This document shows positions 24,301 through 33,676 of a stretch of 64,000 nucleotides of DNA, piece by piece. The stretch is from positions 1,555,829-1,619,828 of the forward strand of contig OX393563.1 in the NCBI GenBank assembly GCA_947652115.1. The letters run 5' to 3'. Every line of letters begins with the position of its first letter. Position 1 is the stretch's first letter. The translations under genes were made by a program, and so were the position numbers. The notes beneath the pieces were generated by a model. The model did no database searches. It was not told the DNA's origin and was given only the letters and a program-made list of their open reading frames with translations. Origin of the DNA: Blastomussa wellsi (lineage: Eukaryota > Cnidaria > Anthozoa > Scleractinia > Plerogyridae).

Positions 24301-27300
24301 TTAAAACTGTAGCTAAAATTTTCCTCATTTGATTTAATTTTCAAAAGGTGTTGAAAAGAAAAATGATGAAATGAGACGGTATTTCCACCGAAAAATAAAC
24401 CGCTGGGATGCAGCAACAAATGTGCTCCTGGTAGAGAAGCGCCAAGAAGCCTTGAAAGAGTACCAACGAGAGAAGAGGGAATATGTAAAAAGGAGGGCAT
24501 CGTTTTGGATAGAGGGAGGCAAACAGGAAGCTGCCAAAAAAGTTACCCGTATTTCAACTGTGGAACCACAACAGAATGAAACAACAACCCAACAGGAAAC
24601 CCTTACCCTTGCCCAACTTAAAAAAATGAAAGTCACAGAACTTCTCTCCCTTCTAACTGACATTACTGGAAGGACATTCAACAACAGAACAAGGAAGCAT
24701 GACTTAATAGACCTGTATTTCAGTGAAAAACAAGTTAGGCAAGACTGAAGTGTTTATTGACTTAAACCGTGGAAACTTGGGAGAGGACTAAAGCTGATTT
24801 TTTTTTTTCAAATATAATCTTAGTCTGCTAAGCAAATACTGAGTTTTTGTGAGAGAAGTCTTGAAGAATTCATATTAAAAATGTAATGAAATTTGTATAC
24901 AACAATACCAGACAATGTGGGCTTCAACTTTTAAAAATAGATGTACAGTTTAATGTAGAATAACCTTACCAGCGAAGTTGGATATGTACTTGTAATAAAC
25001 ATGGCGCCACTTCCCTCCAAGTGTTGTTGTTGACGTCTTGCCTGTTTTTGGAGTGATTTGTACGTCATAATTAGCTTATTGGCGAGTCCAAAGTTAATGA
25101 ACCTACGAAAGTTCCATAAAATAGTACCATAACATACCTTCCTATAGGCGAAGTCGATCAAATAACTCTGCACACTTTGTCTGACAACCGCCAGATGTCA
25201 ATTCAACTGAAGTTAAACAGCGCGCGCAGAAAGTGCTGTCTGACGACCGCTTGCACAAAAGTTCTCGTACCCAGAGCATTCTCTTTCACTGCGATAACCT
25301 TTAGTCCTGGTGATCAAAATATCGCTACAGTTCAAATTTTTTTTACAAGTCTTCGACGTCCAGTAAAGGAAAAATGGTCAGTCCAACATCGGAAAAACCA
25401 GAAGAGCAACAAACGGTATGGCAGCTCATATGCACAATCGAACTTTTGATTTGCGATTGTTTCACCGAGACTCCTCTCGCAACGTTTTTCGACACTTACC
25501 GATCGCCAGACTTTTTATTTCGCAGCTCACTTTTTCCGATGGCCAAGTTCGTGATTTGATGGAGGAAATGGGGGCCTACTTAGAAGGCCATTTGGCGATC
25601 TTAGATAATGTAAGTTCTACAGATAGCTGTTAAACGGCGTAAAATGTTACGCGAAACTTCGGCTTTCGTTACTTTTAACACGAGACTGAGTGCGTGCGCT
25701 ACCAAATGGCGCAATCTGTAAATTTTTCATAATACGCCAGGGCCGGTTCAAATAATTTGTTTCTTTCTCAGACGAAACCACTGAATGACCGCCTGGCAAG
25801 ATGGTAAGTATTGAGAAAGAAATTTTGAAAGTTGGATTTTTCAGTTCAAGTCTGGGCTGCCCTCGTATACAAACATAGAAACTCAAAGAATGCTATCGTT
25901 CTGCATTTAACAGGGACCGATTGGTAATCCTGGCGGTACGCTTTTTGTCGGAGCAGCCGACTGTACAAGAAATCCTTCAAAGCACAGATAGAGCTGGTAA
26001 ATGTTTGTTCTGTGTTTACTGTTGTCCTTGTTGGAAAATATGGCAAATTTGTCAATAGAGCATTCATTTCCGGTTCCTAAGCAAACTGATGCAGGACACA
26101 GTTTTCTCACTATGGACATTAGTAATGATTTTCTTCGGTCTAAAAAAAATATTGTTCTTCCCGCAGGGTCGCAGAACATCCCGAGGTCCTCATGATTCTC
26201 GTTTGAAATAAGGATGAAACGAAGTGATTTTAAAATATGTAAATAAATAACTTTATACTAGTTTTCTGTCTGCAATTGTGTCTGTTTACTGTGTCCATTA
26301 ATTTGAATTTACCAGGGCTTCTCTCTCTGTTTTTTGGGGGGACGGGTGATAAGAAGGTTAAAAGTTTGTTGGTCATAAGCTTTTATTAATTTTGGTGGCT
26401 TCTAAAGAAGCCGTTTTGTTGACGTTTGAACAGCGGCCTGCATCTCACAGCATTTGTCCGGTGAAGTAACACTTGGTAAACTGCACTTGAACTTTCTCAA
26501 CGGGGCGGGAAGATATTTTTCGGCCACTTTCGTCTAAGAAGGTAGGCGATTTGCCAAGGAGCAATTTCAACTTCACTGGAGGGTTGACGTGACAACCGCC
26601 ACCAGTCACGGTCAAAATTCTCTTCAGGTAAGGGCCAAATCCTGCAGTCAACAGTTCCTCTTCACTGACCAAGTACGGAGTGCCACGGAGGTCGGACGGC
26701 AACCCGGGAAAGATTGATCGCAGTACATCGTGCCTCATGGTGATCGTCTCGTTACATCCAAAGGGAGATTTTAAACCCTTCTCAAACAGAAGAGCCAGTC
26801 TCTCTTTGCATTCATCTGTGGGAACTGGATCGACACATCTACTTTCGAAGGCAGCGATAAGTTCTTCCGGTATGTGTTCGCTCGGTTCCCACGTGTTCTC
26901 TGCCGAAGAGTAGTCTTTCCATTGAACGAAGAACTCGGATCTATTTCCTTGGATTCGTTTGGCGACAATTCGTTCGACTTGGTAAGCACCCACTGCAATG
27001 GGCTTTGATTTAGGTCGGTATTTCAAGTTGCAGCCACGATCGCGAGCGTCATCAAATAACGAAGCGTAAAAGCCTGGCGGGTGTCTCGCTCGTTTCAACA
27101 TTGTTGTGTTGAAGGTAGTTTAAGCAACTAAATGGGTTTAAGTGTTATTGACTCTTTTATGTGTTTTATTCTGTTCGAACGGATCGAAAACTGAAAAATT
27201 ATTTTCAGCAGACAAAAGGCCGGTTCCCACCGGGACACCGGGAGAACGGATAAAGCGTTAAGCCCGCGTAACTTAAATCTTTAATCGTCGGCATGTTTTT

Positions 27301-29478
27301 TTCAATCCAAACTCTGTGTTCGCGTGGACAACAGTATTTTTTCTGTGAAGTGCACATTCCAAGCTTTACGTAGAACTTTGAATTGTTTTCTTACGTTCAG
27401 TAGCAGTCGAGTTCTGATTTTTTTTTTCAAAATTTGTTTTCACTTAACGCTTAACGTGACTCCAGCGGCGCTTTTTTTTTTCGCATTTTCGCACCAAAAA
27501 GCGCGGTTGAGAATCCATGGATTGAGTTCGATTAGCGAGCGTTCGATTAACTATGCCGAAAACAAGAACTCGCCATCATATGTGCAACCCAGTTTTTAGT
27601 ACATGGTTTTGGCCAGGACTACGTTTACCGATCGCTTGTCATAGAGCTCTGTCAAACGAGGTATGAAGGGGCAAAAATTTCTTAAAGTGAAAAAGCTGAG
27701 CTAAACAGCGCGTGCTTAATATAATTAGAAATACGCAATGTGGAATCTATTTCTCCCAGCAGACATGATGTAAACACTATTGCTTCACACGAATTTGGTT
27801 ATAAAATCCTTTGCAAAGAGTGTCGCCCGCCTTCATTTAGAGCGCTATTGTTCACTTTATCACACCTTTCGATTCGCTTCACACATTGAACGGTTTGATT
27901 GACAGGCGTTGAAATCTCCTGAGAGAGTCGAGTTTCCCAAAGCTAAATTTGTCAACCAATCACAGCCGACTCATCGTGGATATGCAAATTGATATGCCGC
28001 CCGTTGTAAAATTATGCACTGCAAGTACATGTCACGAAAGACAATAGCATTCTGCGCGATGTTGTTTTAGAGGTTTTCACATGTCGTACTACAAGGTCAA
28101 ATTATTTTGTTTTCGGGTTTTGTTTCCAACCTGGGTGAATTTGGTTCAACCTGACACTCGTGGCTAACACTCGTGGTTGTCTTACTTGTTTAAAATGCAT
28201 CCCACATTACATTGCGTTGCATCCAAGTTGATTTATTTAAATTTAACGTAATTCTATGTCTGCGACAAGTCATAATTGTAGCCTTGAAATTTTCCTGTTT
28301 AGTGTAGTTGTCTCTGGGCATGCAATACAACAACAACAACTTTATTTGTACCCTACAAAATAAATTATACATTGAAATAAGACTCAGTAAAAATGACAAT
28401 GGGTACTGGCTCCCAAACTAGCTACACAATTTAAAAATGCCAGGGAGCCAGATTACAAAATTTAAATTTACATCATCGGGTCTGAGGTTGCTCCAAGAAT
28501 ATTTAGACTGTGTCACCTTCAGCCGCTATATTTTGAATCAAAAGTCATAGAAAGAACGGTTTTGTGTTTGCTCCAAACCTTAAAATTGCCCTTTCTTATT
28601 AGTTACTTATTTGAAATTGTTATGGTGAATTGGAGTAGGATTGCATTTCACATGGTCAACCATTGCCCAGTTTCATACCGTGAGATAGTGGGTCGTGCGC
28701 GGACTTTCGCGGACAAATTCAAAATATAACCAAAACTCTAAAGTTCCGACGACTTATCCGCTTCCGTAATCCTTTTGTTTTTAAAACAATACGCTCGTGA
28801 TGAGGACACCTTTTCCTTCGCAAGTGCGGAAGCCATTCTTTTTTTTTTAATTTGTCCGCTAAAGTACGCCTCGACCCAGTAACTCACGGTATGAAACTGG
28901 GCAATTGCATTTTTCTTGGTTCATACTTAGTTTTGGCAGGAAAATATGTTTAGAATAACTATTTAAGATACCTCACATTAGTTTTACTCTTTTAAGACCA
29001 CATTTTCAAAACCTCTGGAATGCGAGACCATAATATCGTTCTAATATTGTAGCCAATTGAAGGAAAGAGAGTGTCCATGTCGTTGTTATAAATAAAACAA
29101 ACGGTTTTTTCCTCCAGCATAAATGCATTGCTTTCATTATCTTTACAGTCCAATCTTGAAGTACTTGGTACTCTCAGGGAACGACAAGTGAAGCTTAAAG
29201 AAGATGCGCTCGTACTGCAAGAGCAAATGACGGAATTTAGAAACAATATCGTAAAAGAGGTGAGCTTATAACTAAAGTTGCATACACATTGTGCCGTGCT
29301 CAATACGGTTGTGAGATGCATGTAGTTTGCAGTGGTGTTTATATACGTTCTGTCAAATTCCCTTGTTTTTCTTCTCTAGGTTGATGCCATCTTAGCGGGT
29401 ACAAGTAAAGGCAATACATATCTTAAATCTACGTTAACAGCAAGTGAACCACTTGAGACTACTGTAGCAGCAAGCTGA
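6356..29478 (+). CDS. RABGEF1: RABGEF1 / Rabex-5, Rab5 guanine-nucleotide exchange factor
   Basis: Fifteen phase-consistent exons give 486 aa: 6356-6429, 7786-7931, 8926-9007, 9113-9201, 10589-10679, 11014-11089, 12788-12900, 14556-14710, 15084-15161, 15990-16104, 16223-16292, 17610-17680, 18669-18759, 29149-29259, 29380-29478. Residues 22-41 form an A20-type zinc finger (Cys22, 26, 38, 41), which in this family binds ubiquitin and has E3 activity. A helical bundle and Vps9 domain follow. Asp317, Pro321 (ADDFLP), Tyr358 and Thr361 (GYYFTNL) correspond to Rabex-5 Asp313, Pro317, Tyr354 and Thr357, needed for Rab5/Rab21 exchange on early endosomes. Exons 14-15 encode the C-terminal coiled coil that binds Rabaptin-5 in vertebrates ([12 protein letters not shown] against NLDLLSQLNERQ, recalled). 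The length is close to the human 491 aa. Exon 13 could instead read on to a stop at 19005, but that tail matches nothing. The 10.4-kb intron 13 contains three other candidate genes. Confidence 0.9.
9244..10392. mobile_element. Candidate hAT-like non-autonomous insertion in RABGEF1 intron 4
   Basis: The segment starts CAGGGTTTGAAAT and ends with the inverse of CAGGGCTGAAAAT, which gives imperfect CAGGG-type termini about 1.15 kb apart. No coding domain is visible inside and no clean target-site duplication is seen. The call rests mainly on the termini. Confidence 0.35.
11112..11480 (-). repeat. Possible LINE 3' tail, inverted, with (CAA)n
   Basis: A (CAA)n run is followed by CTTTATTTACACTATTCAGG and AT-rich sequence, as at the reversed 3' end of a non-LTR retroelement. 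A similar (CAA)n plus CTTTATTTGTACC arrangement occurs at 28326-28480. No reverse-transcriptase domain is visible. Confidence 0.3.
13447..13698. mobile_element. MITE with 6-bp target-site duplication
   Basis: The terminal inverted repeats begin ACACCCCTCTGTAAC and the right end is GTTACAGAGGGGTGT. Identical CTAGTA hexamers flank the element at 13441-13446 and 13699-13704. It is 252 bp long, lies in RABGEF1 intron 7 and has no coding capacity. The clean ends and duplication suggest fairly recent insertion. Confidence 0.85.
14225..14325 (+). mobile_element. Penelope-like element 3' tail fragment (copy 1)
   Basis: This roughly 100-bp unit runs from GACGAAGGGCTAACG through CTTTACGGTGGCC to AACCCAGTTGATAAAACC. 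The same unit recurs at 46245-46320, 52976-53222 (twice, head to head) and 59255-59352. At 46 kb it directly follows a Penelope-type endonuclease C-terminus, which identifies it as the 3' terminal region of that family. Here it is a solo fragment in RABGEF1 intron 7. Confidence 0.7.
16533..17005. mobile_element. Candidate MITE in RABGEF1 intron 11
   Basis: The left end TTAAGGAGGCTTAAAAG and the inverted right end near CGAGCCTCCTCAAGG define a 470-bp unit with diverged termini. No domain is seen inside. Confidence 0.4.
17816..18190. mobile_element. CAGGGTTTT-type MITE in RABGEF1 intron 12
   Basis: The ends are CAGGGTTTTC and GAAAACCCTG. TCAGAG hexamers flank both sides (17810-17815 and 18191-18196). 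The terminal type suggests a hAT-related non-autonomous element. Inside are repeated CCGGACG motifs and a G-run. Confidence 0.65.
19841..24748 (+). CDS. RAG1-core/Transib-like recombinase-family protein, 14 exons
   Basis: Exons: 19841-20321, 20419-20545, 20982-21103, 21186-21263, 21419-21517, 21676-21842, 22045-22183, 22386-22549, 22685-22764, 22902-23112, 23216-23446, 23588-23662, 23843-23996, 24348-24748. All junctions are GT-AG and in phase, giving 842 aa. Residues 140-165 look like a short coiled coil. The core resembles RAG1: Asp376 (ISGDGTK), Asp457 (FLGGDYK) and Glu712 (GQGVEKK) fit Asp600, Asp708 and Glu962, and Cys476, Cys479, His687 and His692 fit zinc ligands Cys727, Cys730, His937 and His942. 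Spacings match: D-to-C 19 in both, C-to-H 208 against 207, H-to-H 5 in both, H-to-E 20 in both (RAG1 numbering recalled). The segment [11 protein letters not shown] resembles RAG1 HVPEIIERDGS. About residues 796-842 resemble a SAP-type helix pair. No RING is visible. It lies inside RABGEF1 intron 13, same strand. The gene model is strong; family assignment is by eye; activity is unknown. Confidence 0.8.
21288..21380. repeat. Trinucleotide microsatellite (GAT)n(AAT)n(ATT)n
   Basis: Runs of GAT, AAT and then ATT lie in intron 4 of the RAG1-like gene. The AAT and ATT tracts are complementary and can fold back. The long Asn/Tyr/Ile open frames across it are artefacts. Confidence 0.95.
22303..22353. 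repeat. Perfect 24-bp-arm hairpin in intron 7 of the RAG1-like gene
   Basis: Arms 22303-22326 and 22330-22353 are perfect reverse complements around a TAA loop. The arms contain CAAAGCAGCTGCCTAA. The hairpin sits just upstream of the acceptor of exon 8, which carries the second catalytic Asp. It could be a tiny MITE or a structured intronic element. Confidence 0.85.
25374..26195 (+). CDS. Small five-exon gene of unknown function
   Basis: I do not recognise this protein. The proposed exons 25374-25415, 25526-25609, 25772-25803, 25914-25996 and 26167-26195 join in phase and give 89 aa. The final acceptor has a good pyrimidine tract (TTGTTCTTCCCGCAG). The product is acidic and helical in the middle ([19 protein letters not shown], then [17 protein letters not shown]) with a short polar tail. 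There is no signal peptide or zinc motif. It starts 626 bases after the RAG1-like stop on the same strand, inside RABGEF1 intron 13. Introns of about 110-170 bases and regular splice sites favour a real gene, but the last exon is the weakest part. It has no kelch repeats and so is not RAG2-like. Confidence 0.5.
26445..27101 (-). CDS. Intronless chromodomain protein, antisense in RABGEF1 intron 13
   Basis: A single 218-codon frame opens at ATG 27101. A chromodomain spans about residues 38-88 ([11 protein letters not shown] ... FFVQWKDY ... NTWEP). Tyr40, Trp61 and Tyr64 occupy the aromatic-cage positions that bind methyl-lysine in the family. The remaining 130 residues are conserved-looking but not a domain I recognise; there is no chromoshadow domain and no transposon integrase beside it. 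The start [16 protein letters not shown] is plausible because the frame closes just upstream. Lack of introns and antisense placement suggest a retrocopy or a transposon-derived chromodomain. A chromatin-binding role is inferred from the domain alone. Confidence 0.8.
   Translation of the reverse strand: MLKRARHPPGFYASLFDDARDRGCNLKYRPKSKPIAVGAYQVERIVAKRIQGNRSEFFVQWKDYSSAENTWEPSEHIPEELIAAFESRCVDPVPTDECKERLALLFEKGLKSPFGCNETITMRHDVLRSIFPGLPSDLRGTPYLVSEEELLTAGFGPYLKRILTVTGGGCHVNPPVKLKLLLGKSPTFLDESGRKISSRPVEKVQVQFTKCYFTGQML
27102..29148. other. Gene-free part of RABGEF1 intron 13
   Basis: No supported exon is seen between the chromodomain gene and RABGEF1 exon 14. The stretch contains a (CAA)n-led AT-rich repeat at 28326-28480 and a TIR-bounded MITE at 28662-28905. 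The open frame at 27324-27599 is T-rich and has no features of a protein. Confidence 0.6.
28662..28905. mobile_element. MITE with about 57-bp terminal inverted repeats
   Basis: Ends ATTGCCCAGTTTCATACCG and its inverse bound a 244-bp element. The inverted similarity extends, with mismatches, for about 57 bases to GCGGACAAATT. It is non-coding and lies in RABGEF1 intron 13. Confidence 0.75.
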
Positions 29479-29537
29479 CATTAAGTGTGGGATACAATTG
29501 TATTATTTGACAACAACGTTCGTTGCGCAGGGCCTTG

Positions 29538-29867
29538 CAGGGTTGCCATGGTCAGGGAAAAGTCAGGGAAATGCAATAATTTTTCAAGGTCAGGGAAAAA
29601 TCAGGAAATTTCGAAAAAGGTCAGGGAAAATGTTAGATGTTTGGTAAAGTCGGTGAAAAGTCAGGGAATTTTATTTCATTTCAGAAAAACACGGTGTAAA
29701 CCGATTGATTTGTTACTGTTCAAGTTGCGTGTGCAGAAACAGTAGTTTTGGCCAGCGGTTTCTGTTGTTTCGTTATTGCAATTTACCGTATCAAAGGTCA
29801 GGGAAAACTGTTCAAAGATCAGTGAAAAGTCAGGGAATTTTTTAGTTTCTAATGACTGCCAACCCTG
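29538..29867. mobile_element. hAT-like MITE built of GTCAGGGAAA units, 5-bp flanking repeat
   Basis: The left end is CAGGGTTGCCA and the right end GCCAACCCTG. CCTTG flanks both sides (29533-29537 and 29868-29872). The interior repeats GTCAGGGAAAAGTCAGGGAA with variations. It sits just downstream of the RABGEF1 stop codon, so it may be transcribed in the 3' UTR. The open frame at 29485-29745 is produced by these repeats. Confidence 0.7.
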
Positions 29868-30668
29868 CCTTGGCTGTGTAGGAATTTGCGTTCCCAAAAC
29901 AAAAAGATAGTTAGATATTTTTAACATTTTTCGTTCATAGAGTACTTATAAACCATCAGATAGTTTATAGGAAACAGCTGTCAATATTGACGAACAAAAT
30001 TATTTCAGAATTTTACGAGAACTATCTTGATTATAAAAAGTTTAATTATAACGTGATCTATCGTTCTTTTGTTCACAGCCTATTTTTTATCAAGTCAAAA
30101 ATAACGAATGAACGAAAAATCACTTGTGAAGTAAACGCTGACTTCCGTTTGTCTAGCGTATCTTCATCCGACTTCAGGGCTTTCAGAAAGTAGAGAGGTT
30201 GTTAACGGCCACTTCTGCTTTATTTTACAGCAAAATTATGCGCGAGATTTAAGACAAAAGATGCTTTTTCTTCGTGGATTGTTGGAAAAGCATTGAAGTG
30301 TGTGAATTATCGAAATAAGGTACCAGTTAACTGTGTAAGACATTTGTTGCTTCCTTGGCCTCGATCTGCCCATAAACGTGACACTTCTGTCAACCAGTGA
30401 TTCCAACAATCCATACGCAAACTGCTTTCCTTTTCGTATGAACGCTTTAGCTCCAAGATTAGTACGTGTAACCGTGCAGCGTGGTTTGCTCTTGACTAAC
30501 CCCCTGTTCTAGGCATTTGATTTTAAAATAATTAATATGTAATTATGGAGACGAAGTTAACACATTGAAATGTCAATTGAAGTTTATGCATATAAATTTT
30601 TATAATAATCACGTATACATAATTATGTGTGCATTTAATACTTGCAAAATAATTTCGGACGATTTTAA

Positions 30669-31341
30669 GGTGGCTAATAGTAGTTTTTCAGAAACTCACC
30701 AGCCTAATTTTAGATGGCTGTTACTTCCCTGTCTCTTCACGTCGGTTGTGCAAACTTCGTCGTTTTTAATAGGGATTGACAAATTCTCCGAAAGAGTATA
30801 CTTGATTGCCATCGGTGTTACTATTGCAACGAGGCAATGACGTCATAGATTTTTAAATATTACAAATTTTCTCAAAATCGAGACGTAAACTTTTAAAATG
30901 ACTCAGTGTCCCTTATAGTATGCATGTAGATCCTCAAGACTGCGAAATTGGAAAATTTTTTATTCGAGCGTTGTCCAGAAGAACTGGATTGAATATTTTA
31001 AAGCAAAAAAATTAGAGTCGTCTTACTCTGTTCATTCGTAGATAAAAATGATTTGCTGACAGACTGAAACAGACTTTTCACCATATTCCATACCTTAGGC
31101 ACAGAACTAAATTCCTTAAACGTTTCATCCAGATTGCATCACCCGAGTAATGTCGCTCATTTTGCGCATAGAAGAATCTCTAAAAATTTCAAGTGCATTG
31201 AACCATTTTAACGGTGCGAAATAGTAATGAAATTATAGGGTACTTTTGCAATAGTCGTCGAAAGTTTCGTTGTCATGTTATTTGCTGAGTGCTGGTCTAT
31301 TTCAGAAGTTTCTCTTTTGTCGATATTCCATATTAGCCACC
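30669..31341. mobile_element. TTAA-flanked non-autonomous element (piggyBac-like ends)
   Basis: The ends are GGTGGCTAATA and TATTAGCCACC, and TTAA lies immediately outside both (30665-30668 and 31342-31345). The element is 673 bp and has no transposase. TTAA target duplication is typical of piggyBac-family mobilisation; the assignment is inferred from that alone. Partial ends of a similar type (TTAAGGTGGCTC) appear near 39050. Confidence 0.6.
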
Positions 31342-31442
31342 TTAATTGCGTCCGAAAATAAAACCATCGGAAATTTTTAAGCGTCCGAAATATTTACAGT
31401 ACATATATCGTATTAGGCGTTATGATGTGTAGCATCGCTGAC

Positions 31443-31476
<34 letters not shown>

Positions 31477-31551
31477 TGAAGGGCGACCCAAACTACAAAC
31501 AACGAGTAAATATTTTCAGCGATACTATACAACATATAGTAAGTAAGAGAT

Positions 31552-31678
31552 TTATTATCCAACAGGGCAAATAGTTATGGGCGAATTTCCAACCGGTTCT
31601 CTGGAGTACAAATACCGCCTGATATTTGTACTCGTTTTGGTCGTTATTTGTACTTTACGAAGCAGAACTGGATAATAA
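31552..31678. mobile_element. Short MITE, TTATTATCCA termini (copy 2)
   Basis: This element has the same ends and internal GTACAAATA motifs as the element at 3189-3276, in the opposite internal orientation. Confidence 0.6.
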
Positions 31679-33676
31679 AGTATAAAACTTTTAGTTATAA
31701 GTACGCATTGGCGTTTCTCGTGGCCTGAAGGGATGAGGGGCTGTGTTCGCAGGTGCATTGTAGTTTATCAAAAAATATCTGCAATAAAGAATTTCTATTA
31801 AGTATTTATTTATATATTGTCAGTAGGAATTTATGTCACACGTGCAAGCTTTGAATCAACATTCTCTTAACATTGTGTGATACTTAATTTTTTAGTGTCT
31901 GGAGAGTTTGTTGTTTGCCTATATTTTGAATTTCACTTTTGTCATTCATATTTCGTCTCAAACTTCCTCAGTGAGTATGTATTATTAACTGTGGAGTTTG
32001 TTTACCTTTATAAACAATACTCGAAGGTTATTGTTTTTTGACATAACTAAATTATGCTAAATAAACACTGTACTGCTCCCATTTTTCCACTTAGAAGAAT
32101 GTGTTTTTCGTGTGAAAAGCTAATTTCATCACCTGTACTCCTCAAGTTTGTTAAATAAACGTTAGTGTTAAATCGCTTAGAACTTAGCATGCACAGTAAA
32201 TTTAGACTCCGGGGATAGTCAAAGAAATTTCTTGCCAATAGCAAGCCTAAGTCTTCGATTCAATCTCTTGCATGCAACGTTTTAACTTTTTTTGCAGCCG
32301 TTATTTGTGTCGTAACAACTCTTCTCTCCTCGATTTTGTGTCGCCCCCCGACACGCGCAGTATCAGCGATTGAGCAGGTCACTGTCTAATTCTTGGTGGC
32401 TGAGCCTGGGCAAACCCTTAAACACAACTAATAGAAACCTTGTACTGTTGCCATTCACTAATTTCTTTACGACGACTATTGTAGGCCACTTTGTGGTATT
32501 ATTTCTGGCATGAGCAGTCGTATGAAACTATTGTCTTTTTGCTTTGTGATTTACGGCGGAAAGGCCGATTGAGCTTGCGCGAGTGCCGACAGATACAGCA
32601 ATCAAGCAGGATCTTCGTACACGGTTTTTGCAGTCTATTGAGTTTAGATACAGCAGGCAGAATCACTGGAGAAACAGCCTGTTCCACATAATTTATTCAT
32701 ACATCCAGTGGGGGGCCAGCATCACCGGATCACCTCACGCACCCCACCCATTGCTCAAATGAAAGTCGACAGGGGCGTGTCTTGCAGGATGATCCCTTGC
32801 AGGTTGTTACGTGACAATTTGGCACGTTCCACAAACTTTGTGATGAACTTTATGACCCAAAAGCATGTGATAACACGAGACACTTCATACCACATCTATG
32901 TGATCAAAGAGCAAGTAAATTTAATTTTCACTGATGTCTTTCGTTTCTGAGCTGAGTGAATCAGTTGGAACACAAACGAGACAAACTGCTAAGTTGGCGA
33001 TCCCCCAACCGTCACAGTTTGCGTTAAAAATGGAAGCTAGAGCAAGCTTTTACAGTAATCCTGTTCAATTTGACCAATAATTTGTCACAATTCAGTCGAA
33101 CTGGGGTACTCGTTCTCCAACTATCAAGATCGTGCGGGTTTTATTGATAGCTCCTAGGCGCGTACTCATTCCCCCGCCACACAGCAGAGCTGTAGACCGT
33201 CGATAATTTAATTTTCAGCAATTTTTTGTGAAGGTTTCGCTGCTATGGAACAGGCTCCCTCCATTTCAGTGACTTTTTAAGAAATCTTTGTCTTTCAAAC
33301 TAAGCCAAAATACAGCCAACAGATTTTTGCGTGGGATGGTACTGGAATCTCTCGTGCTTATCGTCACGCTCACTTCACGGATGTCGTGATGTTCATAAAG
33401 TTCTGTGTGTAGAATGGTACGATAGATCTGATTGGCTGTCTTTGCTAGAGCGATTGTGTTTCGAAGAATACTATTGGTCAAATAATTTTATAATGGCGTC
33501 AGCTGTTGAAAGTGAATAAATTTGGTTCTATGATGCGAGCGGAGGATATGATATTTGAAGGTTTGTGTTGAAGGAGGAACTACTGTTCACCGAATAACAG
33601 CTCTTACAACAGAATACAATAGAAAGCCAGAGTCTTTGACGGGCAAGGGATAACAGGTTGTAGGAAGACACCAGGA

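Larger units (their letters stand above)
29868..33676. other. Intergenic region with MITEs, no gene recognised
   Basis: Apart from the TTAA-flanked element at 30669-31341 and the TTATTATCCA element at 31552-31678, I see no coding exon, RNA gene or conserved motif. Open frames here are short and compositionally random. Confidence 0.5.

Noticed and set aside
19600..25000. Terminal inverted repeats or RSS-like CACAGTG ends bounding the RAG1-like gene
   Set aside because: I found no paired heptamer-like or CACAATG-like termini with a 5-bp duplication near the gene edges by eye.
24749..27101. RAG2-like kelch partner next to the RAG1-like gene
   Set aside because: No kelch repeats or PHD-type Cys pattern in any frame; only the 89-aa gene and a chromodomain gene are present.
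29149..29478. Exons 29149-29259 and 29380-29478 as the end of the 25.4-kb small gene
   Set aside because: The small gene's fourth exon ends in phase 1, which would put a stop at the start of 29149. The sequence instead matches the Rabex-5 C-terminus in phase 0.
29485..29927. Open frames on both strands after RABGEF1
   Set aside because: Made of GTCAGGGAAA repeats of a MITE.
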